From positions 1-59,022 of the forward strand of contig NZ_LJHV01000016.1 in assembly GCF_001296025.1 (NCBI RefSeq): DNA of 59,022 nt, given 5' to 3'. A model generated the notes under the pieces. It had not been told where the DNA came from and ran no database searches. It saw only the letters and a list, made by a program, of their open reading frames with translations. This DNA is from Porphyrobacter sp. AAP60 (GTDB lineage Bacteria; Pseudomonadota; Alphaproteobacteria; Sphingomonadales; Sphingomonadaceae). The translations under genes and the position numbers were made by a program. Numbering within the stretch: position 1 is the stretch's first letter; the number at the start of each line of letters is the position of its first letter. Shown here one piece after another: positions 44,124 through 52,860 of this stretch.

Positions 44124-44857
44124 TGGTGTCCGCGCCCGTATTTGGCGAAACGGGTGAAGCCGCCTGCACGTAGCCCGCGCTCGATCTCTGCGGCGCTCGC
44201 CCAGCGATCATCAACTTCATAGAAAATGGCGGCGATGCGCGCGAAGGCTTCGGTTTTTGTGAGTTCTTCGATCACCACCGCCTCCAGCCCTTCAACGTCG
44301 ATCTTCACGAACAAGGGAAGTTCGTCTGCCAGCAGGGGATCGACCAGAGGGGCATCGATGGTGCGGATGATCACGCCGCCGCCGCTTTTGCCCTCGCGCC
44401 CTGCAAGGGTCGCCGTGCCGGTATGGCCGGCCGCAACGCTGATTTCCACTTCGCCCGAAGTGGCGGCAATCGCCAGTTGGTGCAGCACGGTGCGATCCGC
44501 CCCGCCGTTCAATGCGACATTGGCGGCCAGCCGTTCATGGGTCGCGGGCACAGGTTCGAAGGCGATGATCCGGCGGCATTGCGGGTTTTGCGCGGCGATC
44601 AGCGAATAAAGCCCCTGATTGGCGCCGATATCGACAAATGCGAAGTCATCCGCCTGACGCAGCAACAGGTCGGCCAGATCGCGCCCATAGGTACCGAAGA
44701 TGCAGTAACGAAAGGTGGTGTCCTGCCAGTTGGGCACCATCAGCACGCCATATGCGGAACGCACCACGCCGCCCCCGCGCGCCGCCATCACTGGCGACAA
44801 GGCGGCTGCCTTCAGCTTGCGCGCTGTCTTGATCACGCCGTAACGCCAGAAATCCAT
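44096..44857 (-). CDS. FkbM family methyltransferase
   Basis: This 253-residue protein has the FkbM core: the SAM loop FVDIGANQGLYS near residues 73-84, FEPVPATHERL after it, and IKIDVEGLEAVVIEEL. FkbM enzymes O-methylate sugars, polyketides or polymers. The start at 44857 lies just after the upstream gene's stop; an ATG at 44905 would overlap that gene by 44 bases. It is the last gene of a four-gene reverse operon, and its end overlaps the convergent FAD gene. Confidence 0.87.
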   Translation of the reverse strand: MDFWRYGVIKTARKLKAAALSPVMAARGGGVVRSAYGVLMVPNWQDTTFRYCIFGTYGRDLADLLLRQADDFAFVDIGANQGLYSLIAAQNPQCRRIIAFEPVPATHERLAANVALNGGADRTVLHQLAIAATSGEVEISVAAGHTGTATLAGREGKSGGGVIIRTIDAPLVDPLLADELPLFVKIDVEGLEAVVIEELTKTEAFARIAAIFYEVDDRWASAAEIERGLRAGGFTRFAKYGRGHHYDVLATRS

Positions 44858-44861
44858 CAAC

Positions 44862-46034
44862 CTAGCCACGTGCGGATTGTCCTTCGCAAAATGCGGCAAT
44901 CGCATCGGCGGCCCGCTCGGTCGAGGGGCGGTCGGATAGCGAGAAGGTCGCCTCGATCAGCGTTTGCTGGACGGGCGCATAGTCGGGATAGGATGCCACC
45001 GCCGCATCGATCGCATCGAGCAACCCGTCGGCATTTTCCAGCACCGGCCCTGCATTCCAGTGCAGGTAATTGGGATCGTCCTGCCAATCGACCGCATGGC
45101 TGTTGAGGAACAGGCAGGGACGCGGGCGATAGAGGAATTCATACACCTGGCTGCTGACATCGCCGATGTAGATATCGGCGCGGTTGGTGTAGCTCATATC
45201 GCTGCTGGCGCTGCTGCCGGTGTCGATGTGGATGCGGCGTTCGGCGCGGTATTTTAAACGTGGCGGAACCACGCGGGCGAGGCTGGGCGGATCAAGCGTC
45301 ACCACCCATTTGCGTTCGAACAGCATGACGTGCGGGGCGAAGATCAGGTTGTAACGATCCTGATTGCGGAAGGCTTCCAGCACCGCTGCACCATGCTTGA
45401 ACCAGCTTGACAGTTTGGGCGAGGGGTGGGGGTTATAGAGCACCGTCGGCCGGTCGGGCGCGGGGAAGGTGTCGCCAAAGCGATTGTCTGCGCACAGATC
45501 GAACTTGGGGTAACCCACCAGCGCGATCTGTTCGGGCGCAAGGCCGGCTTCGGCAATCAGCCGGTCACGGATTTTGGGGCCGGAAACCAGCACCAGATCG
45601 AAGCCTGCGCTTTCGCGGTTGAACCCGATTGCCCGGTCGCCCGCGCCGTGGCGGGTGTGGATGAGCTTGACCTTGTCGAGACCATAGACGGTCTTGAGCA
45701 ACAGCGAGGTCTTTTCCGAAACCACCACCGCATCGAAACTGGTAAAGAAATCAAGGTTGTCACGGTAGATCAGCAGCTTGGTTGCTGGAATCAGCCGTTC
45801 CAGCACGCCCGCCAAAAATTGCGATCCGCTGCGTTCGAGCCCGATCTTCACCAGCTCCGCCCGCGCCAATGCCGCGGGATGGGTAGTGCGTTCGATCTCG
45901 GCCCGGATCGCGTCTTTGGTGTAGGCAAGCACGATCTGGTGCTCCCCCCGCGCGGCCAGCGCCAGCGCAATCGGCAGGCTGTGGGCCAGTTGGTGCGTCT
46001 GATCGTGATTGAACAGGAAACAGATGCGGCTCAT
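44862..46034 (-). CDS. CDP-glycerol glycerophosphotransferase-like protein
   Basis: This 390-residue protein resembles the C-terminal part of TagB/TagF-type CDP-glycerol:poly(glycerophosphate) transferases. Typical signs are the TRHGAGDRAIGF region, YNPHPSPKLSS, FAPHVMLF and the sequence IDTGSSASSDMSYTNRADIYIGDVSSQVYEFL near residues 275-310. Such enzymes transfer an alditol phosphate to a polymer or glycolipid. Its start overlaps the HAD phosphatase stop (ATGA). In a Gram-negative this suggests a surface polymer or lipid modification; the real donor (CDP-glycerol or another CDP-polyol) is unknown. Confidence 0.82.
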   Translation of the reverse strand: MSRICFLFNHDQTHQLAHSLPIALALAARGEHQIVLAYTKDAIRAEIERTTHPAALARAELVKIGLERSGSQFLAGVLERLIPATKLLIYRDNLDFFTSFDAVVVSEKTSLLLKTVYGLDKVKLIHTRHGAGDRAIGFNRESAGFDLVLVSGPKIRDRLIAEAGLAPEQIALVGYPKFDLCADNRFGDTFPAPDRPTVLYNPHPSPKLSSWFKHGAAVLEAFRNQDRYNLIFAPHVMLFERKWVVTLDPPSLARVVPPRLKYRAERRIHIDTGSSASSDMSYTNRADIYIGDVSSQVYEFLYRPRPCLFLNSHAVDWQDDPNYLHWNAGPVLENADGLLDAIDAAVASYPDYAPVQQTLIEATFSLSDRPSTERAADAIAAFCEGQSARG

Positions 46035-46711
46035 GCGCCCCTGCTCCTTTCCGATCCGCTCCAGTCGGCTTGGCTCCAGCCGTCCTGCGGCTTGGCATAA
46101 CGGCCCACCAGCACGCCTGCATCGGCAAGGTTCAGGATCGGCGCATCGCTGGCGTGATCGGTGTAGGCAGTGATGTGCAGGCCATTGCGCGCCAGCCCTT
46201 GCGCCGCGAGCCACGCAGCAACCCGCCCGACCTTTTCGGCGCCGTAATTGTTTTCACCATCGATCAGGGCAATCAGATTGCCCGCGGCATCGCGTTGGTG
46301 ACGGGTGGCGATGCAATCCTCAAAGCCCAGCGCCTCTGCCAGCGCGGCGGCATAGATTTCGGGCGCGGCGGTGATCAGGACAAGACGCGTGCCAGCGGCG
46401 CGGTCGGCAGCGATGTGCGCCAGCGCACCGGGCTGGATATTGCGCGCCAACTGCCGCTTCACAAAGCGGTCGATCCGCGGTTGCAGCGCGGGGCTGCGGA
46501 CCACGCGGCCCACCAGCAGGCGCAGGCCGAACTGCTTGAGGGGTTTCCTGCCATACAGCTTCGCCTTGTAACCGATCATGGCGATGATCCACAGCGGCAG
46601 GCCCAGCAAGCGCAAGGGATTGCCGCTGGCCGCCATGTGGACAAGGAACGGCGTAAAAGTCGGCGCGAAGGTCACCGTCCTGTCCAGATCATAGAGGGCG
46701 AGGCGCTGCAT
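46031..46711 (-). CDS. HAD-superfamily phosphatase (subclass IB)
   Basis: This 226-residue protein has the HAD motif I YDLDRTVT (Asp8 and Asp10), motif II threonine in LITAAPEIY, and motif IV DHASDAPIL. The helical cap between residues 15 and 95 is the phosphoserine-phosphatase-like type and includes a hydrophobic stretch (about 33-48) that may touch the membrane. It likely removes phosphate from a small metabolite such as a phospho-alditol. It sits three bases after the nucleotidyltransferase stop and overlaps the next gene by four bases. Confidence 0.87.
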   Translation of the reverse strand: MQRLALYDLDRTVTFAPTFTPFLVHMAASGNPLRLLGLPLWIIAMIGYKAKLYGRKPLKQFGLRLLVGRVVRSPALQPRIDRFVKRQLARNIQPGALAHIAADRAAGTRLVLITAAPEIYAAALAEALGFEDCIATRHQRDAAGNLIALIDGENNYGAEKVGRVAAWLAAQGLARNGLHITAYTDHASDAPILNLADAGVLVGRYAKPQDGWSQADWSGSERSRGA

Positions 46712-46714
46712 CGC

Positions 46715-47524
46715 TCAGCCGCAATCTGCCAGCAGACGTTCAGCCAGCACGTGATCTTCGGGCTTGTCGACATCCACGCCCATGCGCCCGTCGCTCAGCA
46801 GCACCGGCGCGGCGGTGGCGCCCAGCTTTGCGCCTGCCGCTGCGAGAGCGCCGTGAACCGTCAACCGCCGTGCCAGCAGCCTGACCATCAGCACCGGGCC
46901 GAAATGCGCCGCCAGCCGCAGCACCGATTTGCGATCCTGTTCGACCCGCTCCCAGAACCGCAGTACATTGGCAGCGGCAGGCGCTGTGAGCGCGAACAGG
47001 TTGGCGCCGGTGTATGCGCCGTCCTTGAAAGTCAGCCAGGTGCGCCGGTTGGGGCCGACGGCCGCTTCAAGCCGCGATCGTTCGACCATGGCGACAGAGA
47101 CATCGCTGTCCCCCGCTGCCGCGATGAATTCGGTAACGGTGCCCGGCGTCAGCATCACATTATCGGCGGTGGTGAGCAGCACTGGCAGGCCGATGGCGGG
47201 ATCATCGATGGCCGCCAGCACCGATCCGCTGATGGTGCTGCCCGAAACCCGCGCTTCGATCCGCGCATCGCCTGCCGCCCATGCGAGTGCCGGGTCTGCC
47301 AGCACCTCGGACGCGCTTTGCCCCATGATGATGATCCGCGCGATCTGCGGCGTGGCGGAGAGCGCGTGCAGCACCCGTCCCAGCATTGCCTCGCCCGCCA
47401 CGGGGATCAGCGCCTTTGCTTCCAGCCCGAAATGGCCGGCAAGCCGGTCTGTGCCCGGACGCTGTCCGGCAAGCACCAGCGCTGTCCACCCGGGGGCGGG
47501 CCAGCCGGGCGAGTTTTCATTCAT
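46715..47524 (-). CDS. MobA-like nucleotidyltransferase
   Basis: This 269-residue protein begins with an NTP-transferase fold: TALVLAGQRPG at residues 13-23, KALIPVAGEAML near 37-48, and VLLTTADNVML where the aspartate would hold the metal. This fold makes NDP- or CDP-activated compounds or transfers GMP/CMP. In front of a phosphatase and a CDP-glycerol-type transferase, the likeliest role is making the activated alditol or sugar (inference). It is the first gene of the operon; the halogenase gene ends 87 bases upstream on the same strand. Confidence 0.82.
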   Translation of the reverse strand: MNENSPGWPAPGWTALVLAGQRPGTDRLAGHFGLEAKALIPVAGEAMLGRVLHALSATPQIARIIIMGQSASEVLADPALAWAAGDARIEARVSGSTISGSVLAAIDDPAIGLPVLLTTADNVMLTPGTVTEFIAAAGDSDVSVAMVERSRLEAAVGPNRRTWLTFKDGAYTGANLFALTAPAAANVLRFWERVEQDRKSVLRLAAHFGPVLMVRLLARRLTVHGALAAAGAKLGATAAPVLLSDGRMGVDVDKPEDHVLAERLLADCG

Positions 47525-47611
47525 GGCGGGGGCTAACCTCGGGCAAGCGGTAGAAGGCGATACGGCTCTCTCCTAGCCAAGCCCGGTCTTGTCAAGAATC
47601 CCGCATTGCTC

Positions 47612-49123
47612 TCACGCAGCGATGGGCGCAGGGCAATAGCGCGCAAGGTAATCGCCGTGCCCCGGCATATGCTGCACCAGATAGCGGATCGATCGTTCCA
47701 TCTCGTTGACTTCCTCGGCAGTTTTCGCCGGATCAAGCGCGTCGGCCATGGCATTGTGGCCGTCCATGCTGATCCCCTGACCCATCATCACCGCCGCCCA
47801 GCTTGTTTCAGTGAAAAGTTCATCTTCCTCGCGGAAGATCTGGCCGTTGGCCTTGAAGATCTCGATCTTCTCCCTGAGCGTATCGGGCACTTCCATGGTG
47901 CGCACGTAGTTCCAGAATTCGGAATCGCTACGCTGCGTGGCATTGTAATGCAGGATCAGGAAATCGCGGATGCGGGCATATTCGCGCCCCGTCAGGCGGT
48001 TGAAGGTGTCCTCCTGCACCTGCGTCACCCCGTCCAGCGACAAGAGCGAGATCAGCTTGTCGATCCCGGTGTTGATGAGGTGGATGGAGGTCGATTCGAG
48101 CGGTTCCATGAAGCCCGCAGCAAGGCCAAGAGCGACTACGTTCTTGTTCCAGAACTTCTTGCGGCGTCCGGTCACGAAGCGCAGGAAATTCGGCTCGGCC
48201 TGCGGCTTGCCCGCGATATTGCCGAGCAGGATGTCGAGCGCCGCCTGATCTTCCATATAGCTGCTGCAATAGACGTGGCCGTTGCCGTTGCGGTGTTGCA
48301 GCGGCACCTGCCATTGCCAGCCGGCGCTGTGGGCAGTGGCGCGGGTAAAGGGCGGGGGCGGGCTGCCATCCTCGCGCAGACAGGGCAGGGCAACCGCGCG
48401 GTTGCAGGGTAGATACCGGCTCCAGTCGTCATATCCGGTCTCCAGCGCCTGTTCGATCAACAAGCCGCGAAAGCCCGAGCAATCGATAAACAGATCGCCA
48501 TCGAACTGCCGCCCGTCATCCAGTGTCACGCCGGTAACAAAGCCGGTTTCTCCATCGAGCGCTACATCGGCCACCTTGCCTTCGTGTCGCACCACGCCGC
48601 GCGTTTCGGCAAAGCGGCGCAGGAATGCCGCATAGCGCCCGGCATCGAGGTGATAGGCATAATTGACCGGCGGCAGATCATCGCGCGAATAATCCTGCGT
48701 GCGCGCAAACTTGCCGAAATAGGCAGCCATGGTTTCAAGGTTGAAAACCTGGATCGGGCGCTTGTCGCCGCCCTGGTTCATGCGGTGCCAGACATGGTGG
48801 AAGCTGATCCCGCCCATGGTGTAGCCATAAGCGCCGAAGGGGTGGATGTAACTTTCGCCCAGATTGCCCCAGTTTTCGAACTGGATGCCCAGTTTGAAGG
48901 TGCCGCCGACTTCGGCCAGCATTTCGCTTTCGGAGATGCCGAGCAGTTCGTTGAAGCCCACGAAGGGCGGAATCGTTGCCTCGCCCACGCCGACGGTGCC
49001 AATGGCTTCGGATTCGATCAGGATGATTTCCACAGGCCGCCCGGCCTTGATCCGCGAAAGGGCAGCGGCGGCCATCCACCCGGCTGTTCCGCCACCGACA
49101 ATGATTATGCGTTGAATTGCCAT
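47612..49123 (-). CDS. Flavin-dependent tryptophan halogenase family protein
   Basis: This 503-residue protein has the full halogenase signature: the FAD loop GGGTAGWMAAAA (residues 10-21), the catalytic lysine Lys77 in TFKLGIQFENW, WQWQVP (269-274, family WxWxIP) and Glu343 in EPLESTSIHLI, matching the PrnA lysine-glutamate pair. Known members halogenate tryptophan or indoles with FADH2 supplied by a partner reductase; close relatives beside TonB receptors have mostly unknown substrates. It diverges from a TonB receptor gene across a LacI-type operator, which suggests a role tied to uptake of a plant or algal compound. No flavin reductase gene is nearby. The ATG at 49123 aligns with the FAD fold. 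Confidence 0.93.
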   Translation of the reverse strand: MAIQRIIIVGGGTAGWMAAAALSRIKAGRPVEIILIESEAIGTVGVGEATIPPFVGFNELLGISESEMLAEVGGTFKLGIQFENWGNLGESYIHPFGAYGYTMGGISFHHVWHRMNQGGDKRPIQVFNLETMAAYFGKFARTQDYSRDDLPPVNYAYHLDAGRYAAFLRRFAETRGVVRHEGKVADVALDGETGFVTGVTLDDGRQFDGDLFIDCSGFRGLLIEQALETGYDDWSRYLPCNRAVALPCLREDGSPPPPFTRATAHSAGWQWQVPLQHRNGNGHVYCSSYMEDQAALDILLGNIAGKPQAEPNFLRFVTGRRKKFWNKNVVALGLAAGFMEPLESTSIHLINTGIDKLISLLSLDGVTQVQEDTFNRLTGREYARIRDFLILHYNATQRSDSEFWNYVRTMEVPDTLREKIEIFKANGQIFREEDELFTETSWAAVMMGQGISMDGHNAMADALDPAKTAEEVNEMERSIRYLVQHMPGHGDYLARYCPAPIAA

Positions 49124-49224
49124 GATTTCCTCAACCCCTGCGCGGCGCGTCTGCTCGCTTATCGCGGGTTTCTGCTGTCCCGCCAAGTGTTGCCAGAATG
49201 CAATATGAACGTAAGATTACAAGT

Positions 49225-49242
49225 CTTGAGAACGCTCTCAAG
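49225..49242. promoter_or_regulatory. LacI-type operator (site 1)
   Basis: CTTGAGAACGCTCTCAAG is a near-perfect 18-base palindrome around a central CG, the form typical of LacI-family operators. It lies 101 bases before the halogenase start and 74 bases before the TonB receptor start. It matches 15 of 18 positions of the site at 55152-55169 before the GH3 gene. Confidence 0.7.
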
Positions 49243-49316
49243 ATGAGTTACAAGCATCGCCATATCTGAGTGTCAGGCAAGAATCTGTCACCGGATCTGG
49301 GGAGGTTTGAAACATC

Positions 49317-52300
49317 ATGCAATTCGCAAGCCATGCGCCGTCGCGGCGCAAGTTCGTCCTTGGCACCGCTTCGTGCCTTGCGCTTTCGGTGGCCCTTGCC
49401 GCGCCGGCCATGGCGCAGGATGCCGAAGTGGAAGAAGAAGCGGTCGTCGCTGAACCTGCTGAAGGCGATATCGTCGTCACCGGCTTCCGCGCCTCGCTCC
49501 AGTCGGCGCAGAGCATCAAGCGCAGGGCGGACACCGTGGTCGACGTGATCACGGCAGAAGATATCGGCGCGCTGCCTGACCGTTCGGTTGCCGAAACGCT
49601 GCAGCGTATCCCCGGCGTCAATATCGGCCGTTTCGAAAAGACTTCGGACCCCACGCGTTTTTCGGTCGAGGGCACCGGCGTCATCATTCGCGGCCTGCCC
49701 TATGTCAGCTCGCAGCTCAACGGCCGCGACATCTTCTCGGCCAATGGCGGCCGCGCGCTGAGCTTCGAAGACATATCTCCCGAACTTGTCGGCCGGGTCG
49801 AAACCTACAAGAACATCACCGCTGACCAGATCGAAGGCCACATTGCCGGTCTCGTCAATCTCGTCACCCGCAAGCCGCTCGACCGGCGCGGGTTCCGGAT
49901 CGCCGGTTCGGTCGAGGCCAACTATGGCGATTTGCGTCAGGAATGGTCGCCGACCGTCAACGTCCTTGTTTCGGACACCTTCGAAACCGGGCAGGGCACC
50001 TTCGGTCTACAGCTGAGCTATTCCAAGTCAGAGTTGAAAAGCCGCACCGATGCCTCGCAGCTGGTGGATTTTTGCTATCGCCCGGCGGACCTCAGCGCAG
50101 GTTGCGCACGCATTTTCCCGCTCAACTCGGGCGGTTTCGGCGATGTGCCCAACTTCACGCCCGACAACTTCCCGCCGGCCAATTCGGTGCTGGTGCCGCA
50201 GTTTGCGAACGTGCGTTCGACCACGCTTGATCGTGACCGCGAAGCCTTTTCGGCGGTTGGCCAGTTCGAAACGCTCGATGGTGATCTGGTGATGACGCTG
50301 GAATTCCTGCGTTCGGAAACCACCTTTACGACGGAAGAATTTGCGCTGCTCGGCCGGATCGATGACGGCGTGTCAACCAATCAGCCGCGCCCGGGCACGA
50401 GCTATCAGTTCGATCCCAACGGCAATTTCGTGAGCGGAATTCTCACGCAGAACGTCGGCGATGCCTATGCCAACCCGTTTGGTCGCGGCGGCATCCCGAT
50501 GGATTCGCTGCGCTTCCTGCGTGAAGCCAATTCGGTGACGCAGGACATCTCGTTCGATGCGACGATGAACTTTTCCGAACAGTTCCGCGGCAAGGTCGAA
50601 ATGCAGAGCCTGAGCTCGAACCTCACCCGCGATTCGGTGTTTGGGGCCTTGAGCACCTGGGCCGATATCTCGGTCGACCTGAGTGGCAAGACCCCGGACA
50701 TCCAGTTCCTTGCTCCTGTCGGCGCGCCTGCCGATTATTTCTCCAGCGGGCTCAACAACTATTACTGGTTCGGGCTGGACAGCCGCGAGCAGAACGAAGG
50801 CGAGCTGTTCACCCTTGCGGGGAGCCTCGAATACGATCTGAGCGAAGACGGGTTTTTCCGCAGGGTCGAGATTGGCGGGCGCTGGGCCGCGCGCGACCGT
50901 ATCAACCGCAATACCAATTTCAGCACCTGGGGTAACCTTTCTGCGCCTTGGGCGGGCCGTGCCGGCTGCGCGCCGTGGAACGAAGGGCCGGGCTGTGCGG
51001 CGACCGGCGGCTTTGTGCCGGGCCGTTTCTTCACCGGGTTGCCGGGTCAGGAATTTGCTATCGCGGGCGGTGTCTTCGCCGACGAATTCGCCACCGCATC
51101 TGCCTATCGCACGCCCTTTGCCGACAACTTCCAGCGCGGCGAGGCATCGACGCCGATCGCAGGCGGCGGGGCGTTCTTTTACGGCGGCGATGATTTCCTT
51201 CAGGAATATCTGGATGGCGTGACCCAACAGCAGTGGGACGACATCAGCACTCTCGGCCAGTCGCCCGAACGCTTCAACCTGGGTGTCAGTGGTCGCACCC
51301 GCACACTGATCGACGGCACCGTGGTACAGTGCGACACTTTCTGCCCCGAAGAAATCTCGGATGTGACCGAAATCACTTCGGCAGCCTATGCGCGGCTCGA
51401 CTTCGGAACCGATTTCGGCGGGGGCGCTTCGCTCACCGGTAACATCGGCCTGCGTTATGTCCGCACGAAGGTCGGCAACAATTCGGTCCTGGCATTCCCC
51501 GATCCGGCGCGCTTCGACCAGACCATCATCGAAAACGGCGTCAACGTCGGCGGTAACGGCGACGGCATTGTGCAGGTGGCTGAAATTCAGGCGGTTTGCC
51601 GTGGCTCAAGCCCGGGTGTGCCTCAGCAGGCATTCTGCGATCTTACCGGTGCGCGTCTGGCTGAATTTGCCGCGTTGCATACCGGCGAACTGATCCGCGA
51701 TAACCGGCCCATCAATTTCGATCACTTCCTGCCGGCCTTCAACGTCCGTTATGACAACGGCGACGGGATCGTCGTTCGCGGTGCCGTGTCGAAGGGGATC
51801 AGCCGTCCCGACCTCAATCTGTTCAACGCCAGCGGCGTGCTCGGCTTCAGCGGGCGGGTGAATGACGGGCCGCTCCTGTCGGTGAGAACCGGCAATCGCA
51901 ACGTCATGCCAACCGAGGCGTGGAATTACGATCTGAGCTTCGAATACTATTTCGCCAATGTCGGCCAGCTCAGCCTTGCGCTGTTCGCCAAGGACATCAC
52001 GGGGATTATCAGCAACGGGACCGGCCTGGTCAATTATACCACGCCCGGCGGCACGTCGCAGGACGTGATCATCAGTGGTCCGGCAAATGATATCGATGGT
52101 TTGCTGAAGGGTGTGGAGTTCAGCTACCAGCAGACCTTCGATTTCCTTCCCGGGTTCCTCGACGGGCTCGGTACGGCGGTCACCTATACCTATATCGATG
52201 CCGGTGACTTCCCGAACCCGAATATCTCGGGCATCGGCTCGCCTTCGGTCAATTCGAGCGGTCAGCCGCTCAACAACGGCCCGTTCGGCGGTGAACTGCC

Positions 52301-52640
52301 GCTGGGTGGCACTTCGAAGCACACGGTCAACGCAACGCTGTTCTATGAAAAGGGACCGCTGTCGATCCGTACCGCCTATAACTGGCGCAGCGCGTTTCTG
52401 GTCACGCCGCGGGACGATCTCTTCCCGTTCTCGGCGATCTACCAGGACGCCGGTGGCCAGCTGGACGGGACCATCTTCTACAGCGTCACACCCAATATCA
52501 AGCTGGGCGTGCAGGGGGTGAACCTGCTCGACGAAACCACGCAGTTGTCGACGGTCGTCGATTTCGACGGGACGCGTCCGACCTCGGCGGTGTTCCGCAA
52601 TGACCGTCGCTTCACTTTCATTGCGCGCTTCAACTTTTAA
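49317..52640 (+). CDS. TonB-dependent outer-membrane receptor
   Basis: This 1107-residue receptor has a signal peptide (to about residue 34, ending AMAQ), a TonB-box-like DIVVTGFRASL, a plug domain with VITAEDIGALPDRSVAETLQRIPGVNI (about residues 75-105), and a long beta-barrel ending in a terminal phenylalanine (RFNF). This large Caulobacter/Xanthomonas type usually imports oligosaccharides. Its operator, the linked GH3 glucosidase and the LacI gene support a beta-glucoside or oligosaccharide substrate. A GGGGAGG site precedes the ATG. Confidence 0.95.
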   Translation: MQFASHAPSRRKFVLGTASCLALSVALAAPAMAQDAEVEEEAVVAEPAEGDIVVTGFRASLQSAQSIKRRADTVVDVITAEDIGALPDRSVAETLQRIPGVNIGRFEKTSDPTRFSVEGTGVIIRGLPYVSSQLNGRDIFSANGGRALSFEDISPELVGRVETYKNITADQIEGHIAGLVNLVTRKPLDRRGFRIAGSVEANYGDLRQEWSPTVNVLVSDTFETGQGTFGLQLSYSKSELKSRTDASQLVDFCYRPADLSAGCARIFPLNSGGFGDVPNFTPDNFPPANSVLVPQFANVRSTTLDRDREAFSAVGQFETLDGDLVMTLEFLRSETTFTTEEFALLGRIDDGVSTNQPRPGTSYQFDPNGNFVSGILTQNVGDAYANPFGRGGIPMDSLRFLREANSVTQDISFDATMNFSEQFRGKVEMQSLSSNLTRDSVFGALSTWADISVDLSGKTPDIQFLAPVGAPADYFSSGLNNYYWFGLDSREQNEGELFTLAGSLEYDLSEDGFFRRVEIGGRWAARDRINRNTNFSTWGNLSAPWAGRAGCAPWNEGPGCAATGGFVPGRFFTGLPGQEFAIAGGVFADEFATASAYRTPFADNFQRGEASTPIAGGGAFFYGGDDFLQEYLDGVTQQQWDDISTLGQSPERFNLGVSGRTRTLIDGTVVQCDTFCPEEISDVTEITSAAYARLDFGTDFGGGASLTGNIGLRYVRTKVGNNSVLAFPDPARFDQTIIENGVNVGGNGDGIVQVAEIQAVCRGSSPGVPQQAFCDLTGARLAEFAALHTGELIRDNRPINFDHFLPAFNVRYDNGDGIVVRGAVSKGISRPDLNLFNASGVLGFSGRVNDGPLLSVRTGNRNVMPTEAWNYDLSFEYYFANVGQLSLALFAKDITGIISNGTGLVNYTTPGGTSQDVIISGPANDIDGLLKGVEFSYQQTFDFLPGFLDGLGTAVTYTYIDAGDFPNPNISGIGSPSVNSSGQPLNNGPFGGELPLGGTSKHTVNATLFYEKGPLSIRTAYNWRSAFLVTPRDDLFPFSAIYQDAGGQLDGTIFYSVTPNIKLGVQGVNLLDETTQLSTVVDFDGTRPTSAVFRNDRRFTFIARFNF

Positions 52641-52661
52641 GACGGCAGGGCTATGAAAATT

Positions 52662-52701
52662 GCAGGGCCGCTGGAAGCATCAACGCTGACAGCGGCCCTG
52701 C
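52662..52701 (+). terminator. Hairpin after the TonB receptor gene
   Basis: GCAGGGCCGCTG (52662-52673) and CAGCGGCCCTGC (52690-52701) are a perfect 12-bp inverted repeat with a 16-base loop, 22 bases after the receptor stop. It has no T-run but is stable. A second hairpin follows 33 bases later. Confidence 0.6.
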
Positions 52702-52733
52702 TGCATTGCGGGGCTGCGAAGCAGAACAGCGCA

Positions 52734-52757
52734 AAAGGGCTTGCAGGCAGGCCCTTT
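52734..52757 (+). terminator. Second hairpin between receptor and lacI-type gene
   Basis: AAAGGGC (52734-52740) pairs with GCCCTTT (52751-52757). The A-rich left side and T-containing right side resemble a bidirectional terminator. Together with the previous hairpin it probably insulates the receptor from the LacI gene. Confidence 0.45.
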
Positions 52758-52860
52758 CCCGCGCAATTCGCCTGCGACTGGATCAGGGTTTACCGCTGTG
52801 CCGGCGATCCGGAAACGGGGCGCGCGGGCATCCGGTGATCGGGACGGGGTTGAGCGAATA

